DNA of 37,987 bases from Pseudomonas sp. PB120 (GTDB taxonomy: Bacteria; Pseudomonadota; Gammaproteobacteria; Pseudomonadales; Pseudomonadaceae). The first letter of the stretch is position 1. The number at the start of each line of letters is the position of its first letter. The stretch lies in NCBI RefSeq assembly GCF_009761815.1, contig NZ_RWIN01000109.1, positions 1 to 37,987 of the forward strand, given 5' to 3'. The position numbers were made by a program, and so were the translations under genes. The notes under the pieces were generated by a model. That model had not been told where the DNA came from, made no database searches, and worked only from the letters and a program-made list of their open reading frames with translations. Below, in pieces: positions 7,986 through 15,346 of the stretch.

Positions 7986-8651
7986 TCACTGGGCAGCGAA
8001 CTGCATTTCCGGAACGTGATCCGGGACGATCAGTTTACCAGCGGTTTTGGCGACGATTTCCTCGACGCTGACGCCAGGTGCGCGTTCCTTGAGGACAAAA
8101 GCGCCATTTTCGATTTCCAGGTAAGCCAGGTCCGTCAGCACGCGCTTGATGCAACCGGCGCCAGTCAACGGCAGGCTGCATTGGCTCAGCAGCTTGGACT
8201 CACCGTCCTTCGACGCGTGGGTCATGATGACGATGATGTTGTCGGCGCCGGCCACCAGGTCCATCGCGCCGCCCATCCCCTTGACCAGCTTGCCGGGGAT
8301 CATCCACGAAGCGATGTTGCCTTGCACGTCGACTTCGAAGGCGCCGAGCACGGTCAGGTCGACGTGGCCACCGCGGATCATCGCGAAGGATTCGGCCGAG
8401 GAAAAGATCGACGCGCCGGTACGCGCGGTCACCGTTTGTTTGCCGGCGTTGATCATGTCGGCATCGATGGTTTCTTCAGTAGGAAAAGGACCCATGCCGA
8501 GCAGGCCGTTTTCCGACTGCAGCATGACTTCCATGCCTTCAGGGATGTAGTTGGCGACCAGGGTCGGAATGCCGATGCCCAGGTTCACGTAGAAGCCGTC
8601 CTGCATTTCGCGGGCGACGCGTTGAGCCATTTGTTCGCGGGAAAGTGCCAT
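7986..8651 (-). CDS. 3-oxoacid CoA-transferase, subunit B
   Basis: The catalytic beta subunit (221 aa) of a family I CoA-transferase, which moves CoA from a donor such as succinyl-CoA or acetyl-CoA to a 3-oxoacid. The active-site glutamate is Glu47 in the S-E-N-G motif (MLQSENGLLGMG). The N-terminal glycine segment NLGIGIPTLVANYIPEG is typical. It needs the A subunit encoded upstream. The leader is unusual: the ATG is preceded by GGAATAACAACA, so an AAnAAnAA motif overlaps the ribosome-binding site. The substrate could be acetoacetate (AtoA-like) or dehydrocarnitine (DhcB-like); sequence alone does not decide. Confidence 0.92.
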   Translation of the reverse strand: MALSREQMAQRVAREMQDGFYVNLGIGIPTLVANYIPEGMEVMLQSENGLLGMGPFPTEETIDADMINAGKQTVTARTGASIFSSAESFAMIRGGHVDLTVLGAFEVDVQGNIASWMIPGKLVKGMGGAMDLVAGADNIIVIMTHASKDGESKLLSQCSLPLTGAGCIKRVLTDLAYLEIENGAFVLKERAPGVSVEEIVAKTAGKLIVPDHVPEMQFAAQ

Positions 8652-8661
8652 TGTTGTTATT
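8651..8661 (-). promoter_or_regulatory. Crc/Hfq CA motif at the CoA-transferase B start
   Basis: On the minus strand, AATAACAACAA (8661 to 8651) directly abuts the ATG and contains overlapping AAnAAnAA matches. In Pseudomonas this motif near a start codon is the Hfq/Crc target for catabolite repression. Its position over the ribosome-binding site fits translational control. Confidence 0.55.
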
Positions 8662-8687
8662 CCTTCATTCGGTCCGGGGGCAGGGGA

Positions 8688-9386
8688 TCACTTACGCACG
8701 GTGCGCTGTTCGATGCGCTTCTCGAACGTGCCGCAAATGACCCGGTCGACGTAGATGCCAGGGGTGTGGATCTGCGCCGGGTCCAGCTCGCCGGGTTCGA
8801 CGATTTCTTCGACTTCGACCACGGTGATCTTGCCGGCGGTGGCTGCCAGCGGGTTGAAGTTCTGGGCGGTGTGGCGGTAGATGACGTTACCGAAATGGTC
8901 GGCCTTCCAGCCTTTGACGATGGCGAAGTCGCCGGTGATGGACTCTTCCATCAGGTACTTGCGGCCTTTGAATTCGCGTACTTCCTTGCCTTCGGCGACC
9001 GGGGTGCCAACGCCGGTGGCGGTGAAGAAGGCCGGGATGCCGGCGCCGCCCGCGCGCATTTTTTCGGCGAGGGTGCCTTGGGGAGTCAGGATCACTTCGA
9101 TCTCGCCTTTGAGCAGTTGTTCTTCGAACAGCTTGTTCTCACCGACGTAGGAGGCCACTACTTTGCTGATCTGGCGATCGGTCAGCAGCACGCCAAGGCC
9201 GAAACCGTCGACGCCGCAGTTATTGGAAACGACGGTGAGGTCGCGGGTGCCCTTGCGCTTGATCTCGGCGATCAGGTTTTCCGGGATGCCGCACAGGCCG
9301 AAGCCGCCAGCGATCACGGTCATGCCGTCTTCAAGACCTGCCAGAGCTTCCTCATAGGAACTCACGCGCTTGTCGAAACCTGCCAT
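8688..9386 (-). CDS. 3-oxoacid CoA-transferase, subunit A
   Basis: The alpha subunit (232 aa) of the same CoA-transferase. Near the N terminus it has the CoA-transferase I signature MTVIAGGFGLCGIPENLI, and later NNCGVDGFGLGVLL and GAGIPAFFTATGVGTPVAEGK. I use the ATG at 9386, which has AGAGGTG six bases upstream, over a longer frame starting at 9506 that would run through the promoter region. First gene of the operon A-B-thiolase, 36 bases before B. It is divergent from a LysR gene, the likely activator. The leader carries an AAGAATAA motif, so catabolite repression is likely. The P. aeruginosa relative with this order is dhcA (recalled). Confidence 0.92.
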   Translation of the reverse strand: MAGFDKRVSSYEEALAGLEDGMTVIAGGFGLCGIPENLIAEIKRKGTRDLTVVSNNCGVDGFGLGVLLTDRQISKVVASYVGENKLFEEQLLKGEIEVILTPQGTLAEKMRAGGAGIPAFFTATGVGTPVAEGKEVREFKGRKYLMEESITGDFAIVKGWKADHFGNVIYRHTAQNFNPLAATAGKITVVEVEEIVEPGELDPAQIHTPGIYVDRVICGTFEKRIEQRTVRK

Positions 9387-9397
9387 ATGCACCTCTT

Positions 9398-9405
9398 TTA
9401 TTCTT
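9398..9405 (-). promoter_or_regulatory. Crc/Hfq CA motif in the CoA-transferase A leader
   Basis: AAGAATAA on the minus strand fits AAnAAnAA and ends 11 bases before the ATG, next to the AGAGGTG ribosome-binding site. With the motif at the second gene, it suggests Crc control of the whole operon. Confidence 0.5.
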
Positions 9406-9513
9406 TGTGGGCGGCTGGCTAGCCGTATGGGTAGAGTGTCGCGCCGGAGTATTCTTTTGTTAAGTTGATTTTTAATGTCGATTGATAGATAAAACTCACC
9501 AATCAACCCTGTG

Positions 9514-9543
9514 CCTGTAGGAGCGAGCCTGCTCGCGATGGCG
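9514..9543. repeat. Single REP element
   Basis: One unit (CCTGTAGGAGCGAGCCTGCT..CGCGATGGCG) inside the divergent gap, ending only 25 bp before the LysR ATG at 9569. It is unusual in having no facing partner and in lying within the leader of a gene. Confidence 0.75.
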
Positions 9544-9568
9544 ATTTTATTACTGGAGCAATTCCCGC

Positions 9569-10471
9569 ATGACAGTCAAGCAGATCCGCGCGTTTCTGGC
9601 CGTGGCCCAGAGCCTGAGCTTTGCCGTCGCATGCGAACGGTTGCACCTGTCGCAATCGGCCTTGAGCCTGACCATCAAGGCGCTGGAAGAGGGGCTGGGC
9701 GGGCGCTTGTTTACCCGTAACACGCGCAATGTGGCGCTGACCCCGGAAGGCGAATCCCTGGTGCCGCTGGCGCGCCGGCTGATTGCCGATTGGGACAATG
9801 CCGAAGATGAACTGCGCCAACGCTTCACCCTGCAACGCGGTCGCGTGACCCTGGCTGCCATGCCGTCGTTTGCCGGCAACCTGCTGCCGCCGATCCTCAA
9901 GACTTTCCGCGCCCGGTACCCAAAGGTCAACGTCACGGTCAACGACGTGATCAACGAGCAGGTGCTGGAGATGGTGCGTGACCGCCAGGTTGAGCTGGGG
10001 GTCGCGTTTGAGCCGACGCAGAGTTCGTCGCTGGCCTTTACGCCGTTGTACGTGGACCGGTTTGTCGCGGTGGTGCCTCATGATTCTGTGTTCGCCGAGC
10101 GGGCCGATATCGACTGGCAGACGTTGCTCACTGAACCGTTCATCACCTTGCAACGGCCATCCACGGTGCGGGTGATGCTCGAAGAACATTTGCAGGCCCG
10201 GGGGATGAAGTTGCCGGTGGAGTTCGAGAGTCACCAGTTGGCGACCGTCGGCAAGATGGTGGCGAGCGGGTTGGGGGTGAGCGCGGTACCGGCGTTGTGC
10301 GCCGGGCAAATGCGTGAGCTGGGCGCGCGGTGCATTACGTTGCGCGATCCGGTGGTGGAGCGGGCGATCGGGGTGTTGACCAAGCCAGGGGTTGAGCTGT
10401 CGGCGGCGGCGCAGGCGTTGTTCGATATTCTCAGGGCGGAGAACCTGGGTGAGCAGATTTCCATGAATTGA
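9569..10471 (+). CDS. LysR-family regulator of the CoA-transferase operon
   Basis: A 300-aa LysR-type regulator. The HTH lies at residues 3-60 (IRAFLAVAQSLSFAVACERL, then SQSALSLTIKALEEGLGGRLF). The effector domain has the usual LPPILKTFRARYPKVNVTV strand-helix start. The ATG at 9569 has GGAG ten bases upstream. It is transcribed away from the CoA-transferase/thiolase operon across a 182-bp gap, so it most probably activates that operon in response to its substrate. The matching gene beside the P. aeruginosa dhcA-dhcB-atoB genes is dhcR (recalled, not compared here). A REP sits in its leader. Confidence 0.9.
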   Translation: MTVKQIRAFLAVAQSLSFAVACERLHLSQSALSLTIKALEEGLGGRLFTRNTRNVALTPEGESLVPLARRLIADWDNAEDELRQRFTLQRGRVTLAAMPSFAGNLLPPILKTFRARYPKVNVTVNDVINEQVLEMVRDRQVELGVAFEPTQSSSLAFTPLYVDRFVAVVPHDSVFAERADIDWQTLLTEPFITLQRPSTVRVMLEEHLQARGMKLPVEFESHQLATVGKMVASGLGVSAVPALCAGQMRELGARCITLRDPVVERAIGVLTKPGVELSAAAQALFDILRAENLGEQISMN

Positions 10472-10479
10472 TCACGATT

Positions 10480-10584
10480 CCTGTAGGAGCGAGCTTGCTC
10501 GCGAAAAACCCGAGGGCACCGTTGGGCATCTGGTTTAACGCGTTATCGTTCACGACCATCGCGAGCAAGCTCGCTCCTACAGGG
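10480..10584. repeat. REP pair
   Basis: Facing units TGTAGGAGCGAGCTTGCTCG and its complement CGAGCAAGCTCGCTCCTACA enclose about 55 bp. They lie between the convergent LysR and sirtuin genes. Confidence 0.85.
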
Positions 10585-10596
10585 GGGCTGGTTTTT

Positions 10597-11448
10597 TCAG
10601 TGATTGAGGTGCTGTGCCAGTAATGGAAGCAGCTGTTCGCAGGAGCCTTCGATTTTTAGGTCAAGGAGTTCATCCGCTCGGGTTTTCCCCAGATTGATCG
10701 CAATCAACGGTTTGCCCTGATCCGCCACCGCCCGGCACAGGCGAAACGCCGAATACGCCATCAACGACGACCCCACCACCAGCAACCCCGCAGCGGCTTC
10801 GACCGCCGCCATTGCCTTGGCCGCTGTCACCTGTGCCACGTTTTCGCCAAAGAACACCACGTCCGGTTTCATCCGTTCACCGGCGCAATGCGGACAATGC
10901 GGCACCTGGAACCGTGCCTCGAACGCGGCATCCAGCAAGGTGTCGCCATCCGGCGCCTGCACCGCGTCCACTCCGGCCAGGTACGGATTCTGCGCTTCCA
11001 TCAATTGCTGGATCGAATCCCGTTCGCTGCGTTCGCCGCAATCCAGGCACAGCACCCGATGCAGGCTGCCATGCAGCTCGATCACGTCATGACTGCCGGC
11101 CTGGTCATGCAAGGTGTCGACGTTCTGTGTGATCAGTCCGTTGATCCGTTGCGAGCCCTGCAAACCGGCCAGCGCTTCATGGGCCACGTTCGGCCGGGCC
11201 TGGCGCACCCGCGGCCAGCCGAGCATCGCCCGCGCCCAGTAGCGGCGCCGGGATTCGGGGGCCGAGAGAAATTCCTGATACATCATCGGTTGCCGGCCAC
11301 GCCGCACACCCTGATTGTCGCGGTAATCCGGAATACCGGACGGGGTGCTGATACCGGCGCCGGTCAGGACCGCGAATGGCTGGTCAGCCATCAGTTGCTG
11401 GAGCTGGTTGAGTTGTTCGCGGATGGGACTGCCTGGCATGTTCAACAC
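10597..11448 (-). CDS. Sir2-family NAD-dependent protein deacylase (class II-like)
   Basis: A cytosolic sirtuin of 283 aa that removes acyl groups from lysine using NAD+. Visible landmarks: the NAD-binding GAGISTPSGIPDYRD (30-44), TQNVDTLHDQAG, the catalytic His126 in ELHGSL, four zinc cysteines (Cys134, Cys137, Cys185, Cys188), and PDVVFFGENV. The GAGIST.SGIPDYR form of the motif is that of class II (SIRT4-like) sirtuins, unlike the CobB class. GTG at 11448 has AAGG upstream; an ATG at 11439 is three codons later and also possible. REP pairs flank it on both sides, so it appears to be a single-gene unit. Acyl specificity is unknown. Confidence 0.9.
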   Translation of the reverse strand: MLNMPGSPIREQLNQLQQLMADQPFAVLTGAGISTPSGIPDYRDNQGVRRGRQPMMYQEFLSAPESRRRYWARAMLGWPRVRQARPNVAHEALAGLQGSQRINGLITQNVDTLHDQAGSHDVIELHGSLHRVLCLDCGERSERDSIQQLMEAQNPYLAGVDAVQAPDGDTLLDAAFEARFQVPHCPHCAGERMKPDVVFFGENVAQVTAAKAMAAVEAAAGLLVVGSSLMAYSAFRLCRAVADQGKPLIAINLGKTRADELLDLKIEGSCEQLLPLLAQHLNH

Positions 11449-11459
11449 GGCGGTGACCT

Positions 11460-11545
11460 TTGTAGGAGCGAGCTTGCTCGCGAGGGTGGGTCAGCAACAT
11501 CAATGTACCTGACCCTCCATCGCGAGCAAGCTCGCTCCTACAGGG
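11460..11545. repeat. REP pair
   Basis: TGTAGGAGCGAGCTTGCTCG and its complement face each other around GAGGGTGGGTCAG..CTGACCCTCC, which extends the hairpin. They lie between two minus-strand genes. Confidence 0.85.
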
Positions 11546-11554
11546 ATCGCGTGT

Positions 11555-12601
11555 TTATTTACGGGCCTCCAGGATCAGGTTGAACGGCGTTTCCGTAGCC
11601 CGGCGGAATGTCTTGAACCCGGCCTCGGTGAACACTTTGCGCAGCCGCGCTTCACCGGCCTGGGCGCCGAGCCCGAGGCCGACTTCCTGGGACAGCGAGT
11701 TCGGCGTGCAAATAAAGGTCGACGCGGCGTAGAACAGCCGACCCACCGGGGTGACGTTGTCGTCGAGGGCGTCGTTGGCGAACGGTTCCACCAGCAGCAC
11801 CGTGCCGTCCGGTTTCAGCGCATCGAACGCGTGTCGCGCTGCCCCCACCGGGTCGCCCATGTCGTGCAGGCAGTCGAAGTAGCAGACCAGGTCATAGTCG
11901 TCGCCAGGAAAACTCTTCGCGGTGCCTTGAAAGAACCGCGCGCGCCCGGACACGCCACCTTCTTCGGCGCGTTGGGTGGCCACGGTGACGGAGGGCGCGT
12001 GGTAGTCGAAACCGACGAACCGCGAATCAGGGTAGGCCTGGGCCATGATCACCGTGGAGGCGCCATGCCCGCAGCCGATGTCCGCCACTTTGGCGCCGGC
12101 CTCCAGTTTCGCCACCACGCCGTCTAGGGCCGGCAGCCACTCGGCGACCAGGTGCGCCTTGTACCCGGGCCGGAAAAACCGTTCCGTGCCGCTGAACATG
12201 CACGGATGGTGATCGCCCCAGGCGAGGCCGCCGTCGCCGCGCATGGCTTTGACCAGTTTGTCTTTGTCATGAAAAAACGATGCAACCACGCCGATGCCGC
12301 CCGCCACATACACCGGCGAATCGTCGATCGCCAGCGCCAGGGCTTGCTCTTCGGGCAGGCGGAACTGGCCGTCGCGGTGTTCCATGTAGCCGGACGCCGC
12401 GTGGGCGCTCAGCCATTCGCGCAGCAGACGGGCGTTGCAGCCGGTTTTGTCGGCAAGTGCTTCAGGGGTAATGGGCTGGCTGTCGGCCATGGCGCGGTAC
12501 AACCCGAGCTCTTCGCCGAGGATGACGTTGGCCAGCATCGCTGCGCCGCCCATGTCATTGACCAGTTTGCCCATGAAATCGTTGAGTCTGGCCTCGTCCA
12601 T
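11555..12601 (-). CDS. Class I SAM-dependent methyltransferase with winged-helix N terminus
   Basis: A 348-aa methyltransferase. The N-terminal part (about 1-95) is a helical/winged-helix domain: LANVILGEELGLYRAM, then PITPEALADKTGCNARLLREWL, then a GYMEHRDGQF beta hairpin. Such domains are found in O-methyltransferases and Rv2258c-like proteins, where they mediate dimerisation. The catalytic Rossmann domain has the SAM motif VADIGCGHGASTVIMA, followed by FVGFDYH and YDLVCYFDCLHDMGDP. The ATG at 12601 has AAGGAG at eight bases; a GTG one codon earlier is possible. Substrate unknown; genomic context (REPs on both sides) gives no pathway. Confidence 0.85.
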   Translation of the reverse strand: MDEARLNDFMGKLVNDMGGAAMLANVILGEELGLYRAMADSQPITPEALADKTGCNARLLREWLSAHAASGYMEHRDGQFRLPEEQALALAIDDSPVYVAGGIGVVASFFHDKDKLVKAMRGDGGLAWGDHHPCMFSGTERFFRPGYKAHLVAEWLPALDGVVAKLEAGAKVADIGCGHGASTVIMAQAYPDSRFVGFDYHAPSVTVATQRAEEGGVSGRARFFQGTAKSFPGDDYDLVCYFDCLHDMGDPVGAARHAFDALKPDGTVLLVEPFANDALDDNVTPVGRLFYAASTFICTPNSLSQEVGLGLGAQAGEARLRKVFTEAGFKTFRRATETPFNLILEARK

Positions 12602-12779
12602 CACGTGTGCTCCTTCAAAAGGATCACGGTCCAGGGGCCTAGGTTTTTGAAGCGTTCACCTCTGGGCGGTGGTCGTGGGTATGAACAGGACGGTAATCAT
12701 GTCCTGGGTGCATTAAGTTTAGTTCGCGGGTCATGCGCTGCCGTCCGGAGCGACGAAAGCCCTGACTCACACAAATCCC

Positions 12780-12884
12780 CTGTAGGAGCGAGCCTGCTCG
12801 CGATGGTCGTCAACGATAACGCGTAAAACCAGATGCCCAACGGTGCCCTCGAGCTTTTCGCGAGCAGGCTCGCTCCTACAGGGG
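12780..12884. repeat. REP pair
   Basis: TGTAGGAGCGAGCCTGCTCG faces CGAGCAGGCTCGCTCCTACA. It ends only about 9 bp before the first half-site of the operator upstream of the acetamidase gene. Confidence 0.85.
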
Positions 12885-12892
12885 GGGGGATG

Positions 12893-12970
12893 TGTATCGC
12901 AGTGTATCCAGTCGGCCTCTCGATACAGTTCCCGGCATTACCCGGTCCCCCCAAACACAGCCCGGATACA
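12893..12970 (+). promoter_or_regulatory. Composite operator/promoter module 1 (acetamidase)
   Basis: Half-sites: TGTATC at 12893 and 12903 (10-bp period), inverted GATACA at 12922, then AACACA (12954) and GATACA (12965). The same spacing (0, 10, 29, 61, 72) is found before the MNIO gene, and nearly the same before the DUF2790 gene. The last half-site is about 58 bp before the acetamidase ATG. Tandem hexamers with a 10-11 bp period are typical of OmpR/PhoB-family regulators. Confidence 0.7.
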
Positions 12971-13027
12971 AAACTGCGATGAACTGCACAGGCCATGTGG
13001 CGCCCTATCCACCGTAAGGGGACAACA

Positions 13028-14362
13028 ATGACCACGCTCCTGCCTGAAACCGACCTGAAACCTGCACCCGTGAATCGTCTGCGCGTCGACCAATACACCA
13101 GCGGCATCATCGGCCCGAGCCAGGCGATGCTCGGCCCGTTGGCCGACGGCGGCACCCTGATCACCGGCACGCCGCCGGGCTGTTGGGGGCCGATGATCAC
13201 GCCGGCGTTCGAGGGCGGCCATGAAGTGACGCAGCCGGTGACGATTGCCGGTGCCGAGATTGGCGATGCCGTGGCGATCAAGATCAAGAGCCTGCGCGTC
13301 ACCTCGCTGGCCACCTCGTCCGGGGTGATGAAATTTGTCGAAGGTCGCTATCACGGCGATCCGTTCGTTTCCAAATTCTGCGCCAAGTGCGGCACTGAAC
13401 ACCCGGCCAGCCACGTCGACGGCATTGGCGAGGATTCGATTCGCTGTAACACCTGCGGCGCCGAGGTCAGCGCGTTCCGCTTCAGCCACGGCTACGTGAT
13501 CGTGTTCGATGCACAAAACCAGGTGAGCCTGACGGTCAATCAAGCGGTCGCGAACCAACTGGCGGGCAATGCTGCAGAGATGTCGGCGCTGCCGGAATTC
13601 GCCGCCCAGCATTCGATCCTGTCCCTGGCCCGCGCCGACATCCCGGGCGTTGCCGCGCACATGCGGCCGTTCCTCGGCAACATCGGCACCACGCCGTCCC
13701 GAGATTTGCCCGACTCCCACAACTGCGCCGATTTCGGCCAATACCTGATCAATGCACCGCACCGTTTCGGCATGTCGCGTGAAGAACTGCATGCAGCCAA
13801 GACCGACGGCCACATGGACACCAACTCGATCCGCGAAGGCTGCGTGCTGATCTGCCCGGTGAAAGTGCCGGGCGCCGGGGTGTACATGGGCGACATGCAC
13901 GCCCAGCAGGGCAACGGCGAAATCGCCGGGCATGCCACCGATTGTTCCGGGGAAACCGAGGTGCAGGTCGAAGTGATCAAAAACCTGACCCTGGAAGGGC
14001 CGATCCTCCTGCAAAACCTCGACGACCTGCCGCCGATGGCGCGGCCCATGAATGCCCTGCAACGCCAGAAAGTCCGCGAGTTGGGTGAGCGCTGGGGGCA
14101 GCATGAAATCGAGGATAGCGGCCCGATCACTTTCATCGGCAGTGGCGAAAACCTCAACGTGGCCGTGGAAAACGGCCTGAAGCGCGCGGCCTCGGTCACA
14201 GGCCTGCCGTATGACGAAGTGCTCAACCGCGCGACCATCACCGGCTCGATCGACATCAGCCGGTTGCCCGGTACCGTCCGCGTGACGTTCCTGTGCCCGA
14301 TGAACGTGCTTGATCGCATCGGCATCGGCCATCTGGTGCGCGAAAAGTACGACCTGGCGTAA
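13028..14362 (+). CDS. Acetamidase/formamidase with Cys4 zinc-ribbon-like insertion
   Basis: A 444-aa member of the FmdA/AmdA family, which hydrolyses formamide or acetamide to ammonia and the acid. The family core is visible in GTPPGCWGPMITP near residues 47-59, the KTDGHMDT-containing segment, GVYMGDMHAQQGNGEIAGHATD, and the closing TGSIDISRLPG. Unusual is a four-cysteine cluster, Cys118-x2-Cys121-x18-Cys140-x2-Cys143, which looks like a zinc ribbon within the chain. The ATG at 13028 follows AAGGGG at good spacing. It is a single gene with its own composite operator upstream, shared with the MNIO operon that follows, so the two are probably co-regulated though separately transcribed. Physiological substrate unknown. 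Confidence 0.85.
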   Translation: MTTLLPETDLKPAPVNRLRVDQYTSGIIGPSQAMLGPLADGGTLITGTPPGCWGPMITPAFEGGHEVTQPVTIAGAEIGDAVAIKIKSLRVTSLATSSGVMKFVEGRYHGDPFVSKFCAKCGTEHPASHVDGIGEDSIRCNTCGAEVSAFRFSHGYVIVFDAQNQVSLTVNQAVANQLAGNAAEMSALPEFAAQHSILSLARADIPGVAAHMRPFLGNIGTTPSRDLPDSHNCADFGQYLINAPHRFGMSREELHAAKTDGHMDTNSIREGCVLICPVKVPGAGVYMGDMHAQQGNGEIAGHATDCSGETEVQVEVIKNLTLEGPILLQNLDDLPPMARPMNALQRQKVRELGERWGQHEIEDSGPITFIGSGENLNVAVENGLKRAASVTGLPYDEVLNRATITGSIDISRLPGTVRVTFLCPMNVLDRIGIGHLVREKYDLA

Positions 14363-14378
14363 CGCTGAGCGGCGGGTT

Positions 14379-14456
14379 TGTACCGCAGTGTGTACAGGCC
14401 CGCCGACGACACAAACGCAGCGATTTTCTGCCGGACTGGAACACAGGCCCGATACA
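14379..14456 (+). promoter_or_regulatory. Composite operator/promoter module 2 (MNIO operon)
   Basis: Half-sites: TGTACC (14379), TGTGTA (14389), GACACA (14408), AACACA (14440) and GATACA (14451), in exactly the spacing of module 1. The first 18 bp match module 1 at 15 positions. It begins 17 bp after the acetamidase stop and ends 51 bp before the MNIO ATG, so the MNIO operon has its own promoter. Confidence 0.7.
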
Positions 14457-14506
14457 GCCCTTCGGTTAACTGTAAGTCCGTTCCGGCAACCCTTGAGACC
14501 GACATC

Positions 14507-15346
14507 ATGCAGACCTCCATCACCTCAGCAAACGCGACCGTCGGGCTCGGCCTGCGTCGCGGTTTAATGAAAGACCTTCAAGCGGCGCGTGCCGGCGATT
14601 TCGACTTTCTGGAAGTCGCACCGGAGAACTGGATCGGCATCGGTGGCGCCCACGGTCATGCGTTGCGTGAACTGGCCGAGCGCTATCCGCTGTCCTGCCA
14701 CGGGTTGTCCCTGTCATTGGGCGGGCCGGCGCCGCTGGACGTGGGTTTTTTGCAGGAAGTGCGGGTGTTCCTCGATCACCACAACGTGCCGCTGTACAGC
14801 GAGCACTTGAGCTATTGCAGCGATGACGGTCATCTTTACGACCTGTTGCCGTTGCCCTTTACCGAAGAAGCGGTGCACCACGTGTCGGCGCGCATCCGTC
14901 AGGCCCAGGACATTCTCGGTCGGCGCCTGGCGGTGGAAAACGTGTCCTATTACGCGGCGCCACAACAGGATATGGACGAGCTGACCTTCACCAACGCGGT
15001 GCTGCGCGAAGCCGATTGCGACCTGCTGCTGGACATCAACAACGTGTACGTGAACTCGATCAACCACGGTTTCGATCCGCAAACCTTTCTGGCCGGCATC
15101 GATTCCGGCCGAGTGGTGGCGATGCACGTGGCCGGGCATTTCGATGAGTCCGACACCTTGAAAATCGACACCCACGGCGCGTCAGTCAAACCGGTGGTGT
15201 GGTCGTTACTCGCTCAGGCCTACACCCTGTTCGGGGCACAGCCGACGCTGCTGGAGCGAGATTTCAACTTCCCGGTGTTCGCTGAACTGGTCGCGGAACT
15301 GCAGACCATTCGCCGCCTGCAAAGCGAGGGGGTGAACCGTGGATAA
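14507..15346 (+). CDS. DUF692 multinuclear non-heme iron oxidative enzyme (MNIO)
   Basis: A 279-aa TIM-barrel protein of the DUF692/MNIO family (relatives MbnB, TglH, BufB), which uses two or three iron ions to modify cysteines in peptides. The metal-ligand set appears complete: His65 (CHGLSLSLGG), Glu99-His100 (YSEHLSY), Glu144-Asn145 (AVENVSYY), Asp176 and Asn178 (LDINNVYVN), His187, His207 and His211 (MHVAGH), Asp221/His223 (IDTHG) and Glu250. The ATG at 14507 fits the family N terminus (GLGLRRGL); a longer frame from 14378 would cross the operator. It overlaps the DUF2063 partner by 8 bp. No precursor-peptide gene is next to it, which is unusual; candidates lie at 20.7-21.2 kb under the same operator. 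Confidence 0.9.
   Translation: MQTSITSANATVGLGLRRGLMKDLQAARAGDFDFLEVAPENWIGIGGAHGHALRELAERYPLSCHGLSLSLGGPAPLDVGFLQEVRVFLDHHNVPLYSEHLSYCSDDGHLYDLLPLPFTEEAVHHVSARIRQAQDILGRRLAVENVSYYAAPQQDMDELTFTNAVLREADCDLLLDINNVYVNSINHGFDPQTFLAGIDSGRVVAMHVAGHFDESDTLKIDTHGASVKPVVWSLLAQAYTLFGAQPTLLERDFNFPVFAELVAELQTIRRLQSEGVNRG

Noticed and set aside
6640..8019. Long plus-strand frame opposite the thiolase gene
   Set aside because: The minus strand encodes a complete thiolase with all catalytic residues; the plus-strand frame is low-complexity and starts in a REP.
12697..13314. Minus-strand frame over the REP pair and acetamidase start
   Set aside because: It runs through a REP pair and the operator and has no family features.
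12938..14332. Long minus-strand frame opposite the acetamidase gene
   Set aside because: Histidine/arginine-rich shadow of a real gene that has a good ribosome-binding site and family motifs.
14378..14506. Upstream extension of the MNIO frame
   Set aside because: It would translate through the composite operator; the family N terminus begins at the ATG at 14507.
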